From the NCBI GenBank assembly GCA_030849065.1, contig JASAON010001538.1:1-49579 (forward strand): a DNA stretch of 49,579 nucleotides, given 5' to 3'. The DNA comes from Jaenimonas drosophilae. Taxonomy: Eukaryota; Euglenozoa; Kinetoplastea; Trypanosomatida; Trypanosomatidae. How positions within the stretch are numbered: the first letter of the stretch is position 1; each line of letters opens with the position of its first letter. A program made the position numbers and the translations under genes. Shown piece after piece: positions 17,701-25,423 of this stretch. Below the pieces are notes generated by a model, which was given only the letters and a program-made list of their open reading frames with translations, searched no databases and was not told the origin of the DNA.

Positions 17701-19158
17701 AAGATGTGCTAAAAGGTTGGCTGGCAGCCGAGCACGCGAGATGGCATCTGGGGCGATGCGTGGATGCTGAGTGACGAAGGAATACAGCGCCTGCACACGT
17801 ACATCATGAAGCATGAGCTCCGCGAGGGCCTGCTCCATCGCCGCACGTTCCGCCGCAAAGCGACTTGCACCACGACCTTCGCAGCTCACCTCGCACAACG
17901 TCAGCGCGCACACAAACACACCATTTTCATCCTTGCGAAACTTTTGTTGTGGGACCTCGGCCGGAAACAAGCGGAGGAGATGGCGCAACATCAATCCGTA
18001 CTGACCACCAAGACTATCCGCCATGGATCTCAAAGAGCAACTGGATGAGGTGGTGTTGCGAAGATGTGATGATGATGTGCCATGTTGTTGTTGTAGTAGT
18101 TGGAGGATGGCAATCGCATGTTGCGCGCACTTGGCCTTTGCACTTTTGGTGTTAGAAGAAACGCCAGTGGCTACGACACCATCGTCAAGACTCAACGTTG
18201 CCACAAATATGTTGTGCGCGGGCCGGCTGACGGTGATGCTCGATGGCCCGTTGCGCATCATGTTGGCCAAACGCTGCAGTGCTGAGCGCTCACCGCCGAG
18301 CTTCGATGATTGCGCAGCAGCGATGGTGGCCGCTCGATCCACCAACACATGGCCCGATGGAGGTACTTCCATCTTTGCCAGTGATGCAGATCTGCTCCGC
18401 TCACGTGCGTCGATGGCGTAGGCGTGTGCGGCGGCAACGTAGTCCTCCCACTCGTCGTAGTTGGCCTCCATGGGTGGCGAGACAACACCTCTCTGCACGT
18501 TGATGAGCATCTGCTTCTCTTTTAGTGGCGGAGGAGCTTGGCCAACAACGTGGTCCACGCCAAAGTGATTGATGAGCTGTTCGGCGTGCATGTAGCAGAG
18601 CACCGTGGCGGTTTTGGCGCGCGTAGATTCACCCATGGCGGCCACAGACGTGTTGCCAACATGAAAACGCAGAGATGCACGCTTGGCAGTTGATCGAGGT
18701 ACGTTGATGAGCTCCACCACGGGTGTTGTTGTTGTTGTTGTTGTTGCTGGTGTGTTGCTGCGAAGGAAGTTCTCCACACGACTTCGTGAAGCGTTGGTGA
18801 TGTCCACCGAAGAAACCAACGAAAATTGTGTGAGCGCATCCACGTGCTTGGCGCGTTTGTGTGTTCGTCGAGATGTTTGGCTGGCGTGTGTGCGGGAAGA
18901 GGAGGACTCCGAGCGACGATGATGATGATGTTGTTGCTTGGGTGATCGATGGCGATGTGTCTGTGTGCCACGTGGTGCAGAATTAAGTTGTGTTGGCTGC
19001 ATGGACATCCACCGACGCGAGGAAATGAGTGTCGTTGCTCCGCACCAACGTTTGTGTTGTGTGGGTCCACGCAGATCCAAGAAGTGGTGGGCCAATGATA
19101 ATGGAGGGCCGAATACGCGAGCTCCTCGAGTGATGCACGCCTGTGGTACAGATTGCAT
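14794..19158 (-). CDS. DExH-box RNA helicase, RHA family with two dsRBDs (REH2-like)
   Basis: ATP-dependent RNA helicase of 1454 residues. Order: a basic N-terminus that could target mitochondria; dsRNA-binding domain near 290-360 (TKSAKAKCAQHAIAIL); a second near 390-460 (GRGASRFAAERAAMEQAL); helicase motifs I (GTTGCGKTTQ, about 588), II (DEVH, about 683), III (SATMQ, about 716), V (ATNIAESGITIDD) and VI (QRKGRAGRTQGG, about 949); HA2 winged-helix/ratchet region; C-terminal OB-fold region. Two dsRBDs ahead of a DEVH/RHA core is the layout of kinetoplastid REH2, which works with guide RNA complexes in mitochondrial editing, though REH2 is usually longer. A DHX9/DHX36-type nuclear paralogue cannot be excluded. 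Asn and Ser repeats interrupt surface loops. Confidence 0.93.
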   Translation of the reverse strand: MQSVPQACITRGARVFGPPLSLAHHFLDLRGPTQHKRWCGATTLISSRRWMSMQPTQLNSAPRGTQTHRHRSPKQQHHHHRRSESSSSRTHASQTSRRTHKRAKHVDALTQFSLVSSVDITNASRSRVENFLRSNTPATTTTTTTPVVELINVPRSTAKRASLRFHVGNTSVAAMGESTRAKTATVLCYMHAEQLINHFGVDHVVGQAPPPLKEKQMLINVQRGVVSPPMEANYDEWEDYVAAAHAYAIDARERSRSASLAKMEVPPSGHVLVDRAATIAAAQSSKLGGERSALQRLANMMRNGPSSITVSRPAHNIFVATLSLDDGVVATGVSSNTKSAKAKCAQHAIAILQLLQQQHGTSSSHLRNTTSSSCSLRSMADSLGGQYGLMLRHLLRLFPAEVPQQKFRKDENGVFVCALTLCEVSCEGRGASRFAAERAAMEQALAELMLHDVRVQALYSFVTQHPRIAPDAISRARLPANLLAHLQAQLRELQRRHPDMMLPVMDHTPTTMEPTAEDRLLNPMIAPREPCAALSARLRDKLVHLRANPTYLTNFHARRSTLAMAMEEKKVVEMVAQHRIVIICGTTGCGKTTQVPQYILDHEIMKLRGDCCNIIVTQPRRLSAMSVAERIAHERLSTVGEDVGYAVRLDAKPGNFITLCTSGVLLQILAHHPDLKHVSHLIIDEVHERDLNCDAILALVKRVMLHNPTIRIILMSATMQAEVFSRYFDEAPIIHVDGATYPVEVKYLDDLVHVAGLAPLASAALTTFATDRRRSHQPPKINYTMIAHLVHHSIAVDLHGDAEGKSVLVFLPGWKELTTAKHAIESYHLPNEQHHHLQPHIILLHSTIDRHQQLTCFAPAPPGSVKIVLATNIAESGITIDDAAVVIDACLVKHTTWRSHHTQDASSANFVRLDGSSSSSSSSPSPATSFSTQLSLVFCSQSNATQRKGRAGRTQGGVCYRLIPTSLWSSLPAHPVAEIHRVPLTQVLLKLLALGYESPTKALADFMEPPSTNNVSASMHVLRGLGAVRAPEHLTPLGLYLAKLPCDPRVGKMIIMGVLLHCLDAALTLAATADASPFVNHRDAAAEVRMRRFIFSRNTHSDHISSLNAYNAFVANDGRADFVTHNRLHAANLRLISRYKRQYLDILHRSGLVAEDEQQGSLRMATADDHVFVDRSVLSASSGDVAMVKACIAAALFPNVAVMDVDAHHPTKNNNNNKRAAKLRLQTKTYASIPPSKESVCRRVGGPRQHGVPTMKELVQALTPTSDDGVVDGVGTSSSPSHYYVFDEIFTLREARQQFLTHITAISVWAMLIMGASDGATHYDEVLGLCVVDGWMAVQMEPELHAAIVALRQMLHGAAWRTFQCPSNASNNMLMEELRKLVKLVVAAPMDVDGSCATEDVGVIVSPDATSSPATHSRRENDARAASDAQWMEADVPVLSGDDDDDDILELDDA

Positions 19159-19187
19159 CAATGAAGATCCTCTCCACTACACAGTTC

Positions 19188-19221
19188 CTAAAATACATGA
19201 AGATGAAAAGAATAATGATGG
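19188..19221 (-). promoter_or_regulatory. Inferred spliced-leader acceptor for the helicase gene
   Basis: Minus strand ttattcttttcatcttcatg then TATTTTAG, 30 nt before the ATG at 19158. Confidence 0.5.
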
Positions 19222-19245
19222 ATGATGATGATGATGATGATGATT
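19218..19245. repeat. (GAT)n trinucleotide repeat
   Basis: Perfect GAT/ATC repeat in the 157-bp gap between the single-TM protein gene and the helicase gene, abutting the pyrimidine tract. Confidence 0.85.
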
Positions 19246-19315
19246 CGCAGCACATGAGTGTGTGCTCGTGCGGATGAGTAGATGTGGAGGAGTTAGAATC
19301 TGGGTGATGCATCAT

Positions 19316-20002
19316 CTACGGCGATGCTCCGCTTTGTGCGCTGCGTTGTTGTGCCTCATGACGCAGATGATTCAGTTGATCTCCTTCCTTCAGCTTTGAC
19401 CACTGCTCCTCACGGATGGTTTGCACGTGGCTTCCCCACATCAATGGCGTCTTGATGTAGGACCAATCCGGATTTATCATGTATCGGTAGTAGAGCACCA
19501 CACAGAAGAGCACACTCACGAGAATCATTGAAACAATCTTGAAGTTGCGCAAACGCTCCACGGACATGGTGTGGTACAGCGTGCTGCGCTGCGAGTAGAG
19601 CCCGACGGAAATGGTATCGAAGGTGTGTGTGTTGCAGTTTTGTTCGTAGTACATGCCACGATCCTCTTGGTCCTTCAGGATGCGCTTCTGGTGCTGCTCC
19701 ACACGCAGCATGCTGAGCTCATGTTGCCGCTTGAGCTCGAAGATCTCCTTGTCAAAGGAGATAATTTCGGCAATGATGGCCTCACGGGCAGCCGCACGGT
19801 CCGCAGGATCGGTGCTGCCCACTGATGATGATGATGATGATGAAGATGATGGTGGCTCAGATGAGATAGTACCGCCATGCTGCATCCGCATGGACTGCAA
19901 GATGCGTGAAGAGAGGGCCGACTTCTCCACGACGGAGCTGCTCGGCACGAGAAGACGTGCGGCTGCCAAGCGACGCAGGAGGCCATGATGATGGAGCACC
20001 AT
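19316..20002 (-). CDS. Predicted mitochondrial single-TM coiled-coil protein
   Basis: A 228-residue protein from ATG at 20002. The start MVLHHHGLLRRLAAARLL is Arg/Leu-rich like a mitochondrial presequence. Residues about 70-115 are coiled coil (EIISFDKEIFELKRQHEL). A single membrane helix lies near 158-180 (FKIVSMILVSVLFCVVLYY), and about 50 hydrophilic residues follow (NPDWSYIKTPLMWGS). This resembles small inner-membrane assembly factors, but I recognise no family. An in-frame ATG at 20149 would add a Leu-rich leader, but that segment contains the pyrimidine tract and acceptor (20031-20070) and starts only 3 nt after the preceding stop, so it is rejected. Confidence 0.78.
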   Translation of the reverse strand: MVLHHHGLLRRLAAARLLVPSSSVVEKSALSSRILQSMRMQHGGTISSEPPSSSSSSSSSVGSTDPADRAAAREAIIAEIISFDKEIFELKRQHELSMLRVEQHQKRILKDQEDRGMYYEQNCNTHTFDTISVGLYSQRSTLYHTMSVERLRNFKIVSMILVSVLFCVVLYYRYMINPDWSYIKTPLMWGSHVQTIREEQWSKLKEGDQLNHLRHEAQQRSAQSGASP

Positions 20003-20030
20003 GGTTGTGGGAAAGTTGGCTATGCTAAAT

Positions 20031-20070
20031 CTATCATCATCATGAAGAGAAGAACAACACGGGAGGAGAG
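20031..20070 (-). promoter_or_regulatory. Inferred spliced-leader acceptor deciding the start of the single-TM gene
   Basis: Minus strand ctctcctcccgtgttgttct, then cttctcttcatg, ending in GATAG. It lies between the two candidate ATGs (20149 and 20002) and supports the downstream one. Confidence 0.5.
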
Positions 20071-20152
20071 TGTGCAACAGCAACAACGCCAACCACAACA
20101 ACACACATGCAGAAGCACCGTACTGGGGTACGCAGATTGTGGCACACATTCA

Positions 20153-22021
20153 TCACATCACAACGTCCATGATTTCGTGGTCCTTCATCCCATCAACACG
20201 ACGAAGAAGTGCCATGACACGAGAAATCGCCTGCTCAGACTTCTTGCTCACGTTGGCGTTGTTTGTTGTGGTTGTGGGTGATGATGAAGGATGAGGTACG
20301 GAAGGATTTGCACCACTTACAGGACCACTTGGTGATGCTGCAGCGGCGAGTGCTGCATGGTTCAGTGCGCTGCGTGCTGTGTAGTAGGCATCATCCAGTG
20401 GGAAGAAACGCTTGAAGGCGGTCCAGCGGTCATGGATGGGCTTGATGGTTGATGCAGGGATGGAGCTCGACGCACACAACACCTCCAACACACCAAAGTC
20501 TGTGACGCCACGACGCAACACCACCGGGAGCTCCTCACCTCCACCCACTCGTGCCGTGGCGAGGTTCCGCCCCGCCAACACCAGCTTCACCATGCGCCGC
20601 TCAAAGCGAAGTACTTCATCCAGACTCAGCGGATCCTCACCACTCACGTTGTTGTTGCTGTTGTTTGGGGTTGTTGTTGTTGTTGCTGGTGTAATGCCAA
20701 CAACGGTGATGTCAGAGCCCATCTTTGGTGGCGGACGCGCAGATCCATGCAGTCGTTGCGTGAGTGCATCCATAAATGCTTGTTGTTGTTCCATGCGACG
20801 TGAAACGTTGTGCAGGCGTCGAAGTGCCTCCTCTCGCAATCCTTCCAGACGTTCGAGCTCCGCCGTGAGTTGCGACACGGCCGCCGCGGGTGGCGATGCC
20901 GCACGTTGAGGTTCTACGGAGGCCAATGTGGCATCCACATCCACGCAATCTGCCAACTCATCCGCCACACGCTCCTTCATGCGTTGCGCGAGGGCCTTGT
21001 ACTCCACGGCACATTGCCGTTCTTCATCCCTGTAGTGTTGGCGGAATGCGGCGATGGCCTCGCGGAGTTGTTCCTTCACGCCGCGTGGTGAAGTCAGGGC
21101 CAATTGATATGCCGCCGCGTGCGCCAACCACAACTCATCCGACGAGGAGAGCGCGGCGATGCGGCGGCTGACGTGGCTGAGCTCCGCCATCGCCGGCATC
21201 CCGCAGAAGCTGAAGCACTGCAACAACACATCGGCTGGTAAGTCGTTGAGCCGTGAGTGGCGTGGAGCTCGTGATGCACCTGGCAACGCAATCGCACGTG
21301 TTCGTGCCATCTTTTGTGCTTCGTCCTCCACATCCAAACCGTTGCCACATGCCTCTTGAAGTGATTGTAACAGACGAAACATGTCGGATGAGTCGTAATA
21401 CGTGTCCAGCTGAAGATGATGGCGATGCCGTGTAGATGCACATGAAGAGGCGTTGTTGTTGATGTTGTTGTTGTTGGTACATACAGGAGCACTAGCCTCA
21501 CGTCGCATGCCGGAACCGGCGCTGCCATCCCATGCACGGTTGGATGGATCCGACGATGGACGGCTTTCATCACTCTTGTCTCGTGAAGTGTGCGGATGCA
21601 CAAGCGGAGGCTCATCCTCGTCGCTACTACTGCTGCTGCTGCAGAGGCCGTTGCGCGATTGCATCATCGATCCAACGCTGGGCTTGAGAGGTGCGAGCGG
21701 GGGCAGCGTTGATCGGCTCGAGTGCCGCCGTGTTGTTGTCTCGGCCACCAACTCCTCGCGATGTGCAGCGCTGCCACGGCGGTATTCATCACGTGATCCG
21801 CTGGCGTGTGTATCACGTACGCGACCTGATGCACGCTCGGACGTCTTCTCACTCGTGGATGATGGCGGAGGTTGGTCAAGAACATCATCCTCCTGCGTTG
21901 ATGCGATGGGTTTGATGCGTGCCGCACCCGGAAACTTCTTTTTTGGCTTTTTGATGGTGACGGCGTACGGGTTGAGCTTCGATAGCGCGATGCTCGACTT
22001 GGATTTGCCTCCACTACTCAT
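20153..22021 (-). CDS. F-box protein
   Basis: A 622-residue protein. Residues about 259-305 form an F-box: LNDLPADVLLQCFSFCGMPA, then LSHVSRRIAALSSSDELWLAH. F-box proteins bind SKP1 and recruit substrates to SCF ubiquitin ligases. The first 250 residues are low-complexity (Ser, Arg, Pro, Asn runs) and start with a Lys-rich stretch. After the F-box come coiled-coil helices (about 315-345 and 380-425) and a helical C-terminal region (SLDEVLRFERRMVKLVLAG; IHDRWTAFKRFFPLDDAYY). No WD40, LRR or Kelch substrate-binding repeats are visible, so the target is unknown. Confidence 0.88.
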   Translation of the reverse strand: MSSGGKSKSSIALSKLNPYAVTIKKPKKKFPGAARIKPIASTQEDDVLDQPPPSSTSEKTSERASGRVRDTHASGSRDEYRRGSAAHREELVAETTTRRHSSRSTLPPLAPLKPSVGSMMQSRNGLCSSSSSSDEDEPPLVHPHTSRDKSDESRPSSDPSNRAWDGSAGSGMRREASAPVCTNNNNINNNASSCASTRHRHHLQLDTYYDSSDMFRLLQSLQEACGNGLDVEDEAQKMARTRAIALPGASRAPRHSRLNDLPADVLLQCFSFCGMPAMAELSHVSRRIAALSSSDELWLAHAAAYQLALTSPRGVKEQLREAIAAFRQHYRDEERQCAVEYKALAQRMKERVADELADCVDVDATLASVEPQRAASPPAAAVSQLTAELERLEGLREEALRRLHNVSRRMEQQQAFMDALTQRLHGSARPPPKMGSDITVVGITPATTTTTPNNSNNNVSGEDPLSLDEVLRFERRMVKLVLAGRNLATARVGGGEELPVVLRRGVTDFGVLEVLCASSSIPASTIKPIHDRWTAFKRFFPLDDAYYTARSALNHAALAAAASPSGPVSGANPSVPHPSSSPTTTTNNANVSKKSEQAISRVMALLRRVDGMKDHEIMDVVM

Positions 22022-22583
22022 CCGCCACTAGATCTGATGCTGATGTACTACTTCGCATGAAAACACAAGAGATGAACGATATAGGTAGGTAGATGCACAC
22101 GACGATTTGCGGCAAGAGTTGTTGTTGCATCGCACACACACACAGAGATAATACAGTGGACGGATCATCATTTCGTCAGACGAAGAAGAATGCGTGGGTG
22201 TGGCGGTGCAGCACACTTCAATTCTGCACCACGCATACCAACTCCGCCATGTGCATCATCAGTAGCTCTATCGTTCTTGGGTACTCTCAAAGCCCAGAAG
22301 AGGCCGCAAAAAACGATCATCATCATCATGTTTTCATTTTGTTTTCTTCCTGGGTGCAGGTCTCTGCAATTCATCCAAAACCTGCAACACCATCATGAAT
22401 ATATCATCATCACACACAACACCACCATCAAACACAGGTGGAAGGGGCAAACGAATTAGGTTCCCCATGCGCACACACGCATTGTTTCGATCATCATCAA
22501 GCGCATGCGCAGTAGCAGCATCTCCAACATTGATGATATGAAGATGCACACATTATCATTTTTGTTGGCAGTGTTTTGTTGTA
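22022..22583. other. Intergenic region, 562 bp
   Basis: Holds the 3' UTR of the 5-phosphatase gene and the leader of the F-box gene; an acceptor-like tract in minus sense (ttcatctcttgtgttttcat then GCGAAGTAG) lies near 22048-22077. A 44-codon ATG frame at 22334-22468 looks somewhat protein-like but has no acceptor upstream (see rejected items). Confidence 0.6.
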
Positions 22584-25058
22584 CTACTTTAGGATTCGTC
22601 GGCTGACACTTCGACGCGAGAGACCACCTTCTTCATCTCCCACCACGCGACGTACTTCACTCAGAATCTGATACACCACGCGTGGAGCAATGGATAGCAC
22701 CGCCACATCAAAGCGCGCACACACAGGGCGATGATCCGAGATGCGCAGATCCGGCACCGAAGTGTACTCGAGCACACGCACCTGATTTGCCACAATCGAT
22801 GCGGTTTGCGTCACTGTGGGTGGACGACGTACCGCGCGAAACGTCTCTGCATCGCTGCCACGAAAATCTTCCGTCGTGCTCAAACATCGGCGGCTGAGGC
22901 TGCGCGTTGCCTGCGATTGAAATGGGTTTTCATCATCGGAGATGCTCACGTCATCGGAGTTTTCGACGCTATAATCATCATCATCATCATCATTGTGTGC
23001 TACATGCTCAATGCTGTGCAAAGTGATCCACTCGCCATCCTCATCCAATGTCTCGTGGGTGCCAAGAATGGTAGATGAATGTGGCGCACCAACGCTGCGC
23101 GCCATGGTGTGCGACCCACTGCCCGATCCTCGTCGGAGTGCCTCGGTTGTGCGTGAGCGCTGTATCATCGAAAGAGGAAGGGAGTGTGGCTCCTCTGCCA
23201 CCACACTATCTTCATGCACGGTGCGCAGAACGCGAAAAAGAACGCGATCGGTCCACGCCGGATCACGCCGATCGGAGCTTGTATCATAGGCATCGCTGCA
23301 ACGATCAAACTTGTACGTTGGCGGAAACGTGATGATGGGCTCCTGAAAACCATCAAAGACCTCGCCAACAATCATCCCTTGGCGGAGCTCATCGTGGCAG
23401 AGAAGGAGATCGTACTCCTTCTTGGCGATGTGATTATCAATGGCATCGCGACGAATGGCGTGCAAACGTGCGTTGAGATCCCCGACAAAAAAAACGTAGT
23501 CGTGAAGATCAAGAACGCGATTGGCGGTGCTGACCGACATGCGATCCCCAATCGCACTGAGCACACGCTCCAGCGGGCGTGTTCCGGCAATGTTTAGCTC
23601 CGGGTCCTCCACCACCACACCCGTTTGCGCGATGGCACACTCAAAGGTGTTCAGGATGTCACTCTCATCATTCACGTTCTCATTCATGTCGAAGCAGAGA
23701 TCATTGAGGGCGGATCTGTAGTTGGCCGCGCGGTTGCGCTCATTCTGCTTGTGCGCCTCAAAGTGTGCGGCGATGAAGAGGAACCGTTTGCCGTAGATGG
23801 TGGCACGCATCGCGACGGAGCCCTTGTTGCCGAGCATGCCCAACGCACCGGTGCGCGTCATGCTGAGTTGTACGTGGGAGATGTAAGGAACATGCTTCGA
23901 TTGCACAAAGACGAGGAGGACGAGACCAACAAGCTGCACAAGATGAAGCTTCTTGAAGTTTACGGAGAAGGGGCTGCATGTGTGTTGCAGCGCACTCACA
24001 ATGCCATCCGTCCATCGCGCACTTGACTTGGTGGATTCACGGACAAGTGCGATGCCACGCATATCCACTTCCTGCAGGCTCACGATGATCATGTCGGGGA
24101 GCTCATCCTCAATCTCCGCGCGACGTCCTTCCAACTCAGTGCTGACACCGCCATGTGCGGCATGCGTGAAGTAGCCAAATATCTTGGCGCTGAGCTCGGC
24201 CCCTACGAGCCAACGTACGTAGGATGCATCTTGCGGAGGTGGTGGATCGCACTGATCTACATTCCACGTGCACGCATGAACGCGCAACGTTGATTCCAAA
24301 TCACCGACAGGAAGACGTCGAAGACACTCACGAATACATGTGTTGGCATCCTTCCGCGTACGTTGAGCTCGCTCCTTGGCGTGCTGATCAATGGGCAGTG
24401 GTGCCACGCTTCCCTCCTCCACAACGAGATCCGTTTCAAGATGAACGTAGGGCCGGCGCACCAATGCCAAACGTCGCCGTGCGTTTACGACGCTGTCCGT
24501 GATCTTGCGGCGAATGCGCTCGGCAACAAGTGGCGTGCGCTCCGCTGCTGGAGAGGTGGCAAGTATGGCGTGGTGAGCATGATCGGGTAGATGTATCCTC
24601 AAGGGAGGAGAGTCATCCACCACCACAACGGTGTTGAGGCTGGAGGATGAGGAGAGTGTTGTTGTCGTTGTTGTTGTTGTGGCGGCAGAGGGAACTAGAA
24701 TTGATGGTATATCCTTTCTCATGGTGAAGGCCTCCACCACCACCTCCTTCTCTTCGCGCTTCTTCAGCCACGGCGCACACACGAAGAGAATGAGTCGTAC
24801 AACGCCGCACACCGCAAGAATGATGAACTCCGCAACAAGCTGCAGCAGAGAGAGAATCGTACTGATCCAATCAATGCTCTCTGATTCGCTCTGCACGTCT
24901 TCTACCGGTATAGATGGAGAAACGTGGGCTGGTACATCCTCCGCCACGACTGTCGGGGGATCTTCTTGTTGTGGTGGTGAGTGCGGCGATTCTGATTCGA
25001 AGTTTGGTGTTGATGCTTGTGCCATCACGGGCGTTGGAATGGATAGGCTTCCTGGCAT
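22584..25058 (-). CDS. Membrane-anchored inositol polyphosphate 5-phosphatase
   Basis: Removes the 5-phosphate from phosphoinositides or inositol phosphates. Motifs in order: CTWNVDQ (about 263), SLQEVDM (about 328), GNKGSVAMR, AAHFEAHKQNERNRAANY (about 431), FVGDLNARL (about 528), DRRDPAWTDRVLF (about 600) and RISDHRPVCARF (about 776). All expected catalytic residues are present. Two features are unusual: a hydrophobic hairpin near residues 61-97 (IDWISTILSLLQLVAEFIIL ... LILFVCAPWL), and an acidic/Ser-rich insertion of about 140 residues between WTDR and SDHRP, normally only 20-40 apart. ATG at 25058 is the first in frame, but the first AG after the pyrimidine tract lies just inside it, so ATG at 25025 may be the real start. 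Confidence 0.92.
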   Translation of the reverse strand: MPGSLSIPTPVMAQASTPNFESESPHSPPQQEDPPTVVAEDVPAHVSPSIPVEDVQSESESIDWISTILSLLQLVAEFIILAVCGVVRLILFVCAPWLKKREEKEVVVEAFTMRKDIPSILVPSAATTTTTTTTLSSSSSLNTVVVVDDSPPLRIHLPDHAHHAILATSPAAERTPLVAERIRRKITDSVVNARRRLALVRRPYVHLETDLVVEEGSVAPLPIDQHAKERAQRTRKDANTCIRECLRRLPVGDLESTLRVHACTWNVDQCDPPPPQDASYVRWLVGAELSAKIFGYFTHAAHGGVSTELEGRRAEIEDELPDMIIVSLQEVDMRGIALVRESTKSSARWTDGIVSALQHTCSPFSVNFKKLHLVQLVGLVLLVFVQSKHVPYISHVQLSMTRTGALGMLGNKGSVAMRATIYGKRFLFIAAHFEAHKQNERNRAANYRSALNDLCFDMNENVNDESDILNTFECAIAQTGVVVEDPELNIAGTRPLERVLSAIGDRMSVSTANRVLDLHDYVFFVGDLNARLHAIRRDAIDNHIAKKEYDLLLCHDELRQGMIVGEVFDGFQEPIITFPPTYKFDRCSDAYDTSSDRRDPAWTDRVLFRVLRTVHEDSVVAEEPHSLPLSMIQRSRTTEALRRGSGSGSHTMARSVGAPHSSTILGTHETLDEDGEWITLHSIEHVAHNDDDDDDYSVENSDDVSISDDENPFQSQATRSLSRRCLSTTEDFRGSDAETFRAVRRPPTVTQTASIVANQVRVLEYTSVPDLRISDHRPVCARFDVAVLSIAPRVVYQILSEVRRVVGDEEGGLSRRSVSRRILK

Positions 25059-25423
25059 CGCCAGCACAAGCACAGTGGTAGTGAATAGAAAAAAAAGAAG
25101 TATGTGCTCGTGTGCAGGACGGAGATCAACGCTTCCTCCGATCTCCCGCAACACAGAAGAGTGGTAAGGCCTCTATACAAGGACCACAATCTATGGCAAA
25201 CACAACAAAAAGAGGAAGAAGAATGAGGCATGCTGATGAGGATAACATTCAACGACGTGTTGTACCTACACCTTGTGTGGCTGCACTCCACGAGTGAGGT
25301 GCGCAATCCAATCATTCATGTCGCTATACATCAATGAAGAATAAATGGAGAGGTGTCGGTGCTGCGGAAGGGGGATGATGAAGATGGAGCTCATCCATGA
25401 TCACCACCACAATAAACACCCCC
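25059..25423. other. Intergenic region, 365 bp
   Basis: 3' UTR of the cyclase-homology gene and leader of the 5-phosphatase gene. A T-rich tract in minus sense (cttcttttttttctattc) lies at about 25083-25100. No gene seen. Confidence 0.65.

Noticed and set aside
20003..20149. Upstream in-frame ATG adding a Leu-rich signal-like leader to the single-TM gene
   Set aside because: The added residues are encoded by the pyrimidine tract and acceptor, and the ATG is only 3 nt from the previous gene's stop.
22334..22468. 44-codon minus ORF beginning MGNLIRLPLPPVFDGG
   Set aside because: Protein-like appearance, but no pyrimidine tract or acceptor upstream and only about 115 nt after the preceding stop; more likely 3' UTR.
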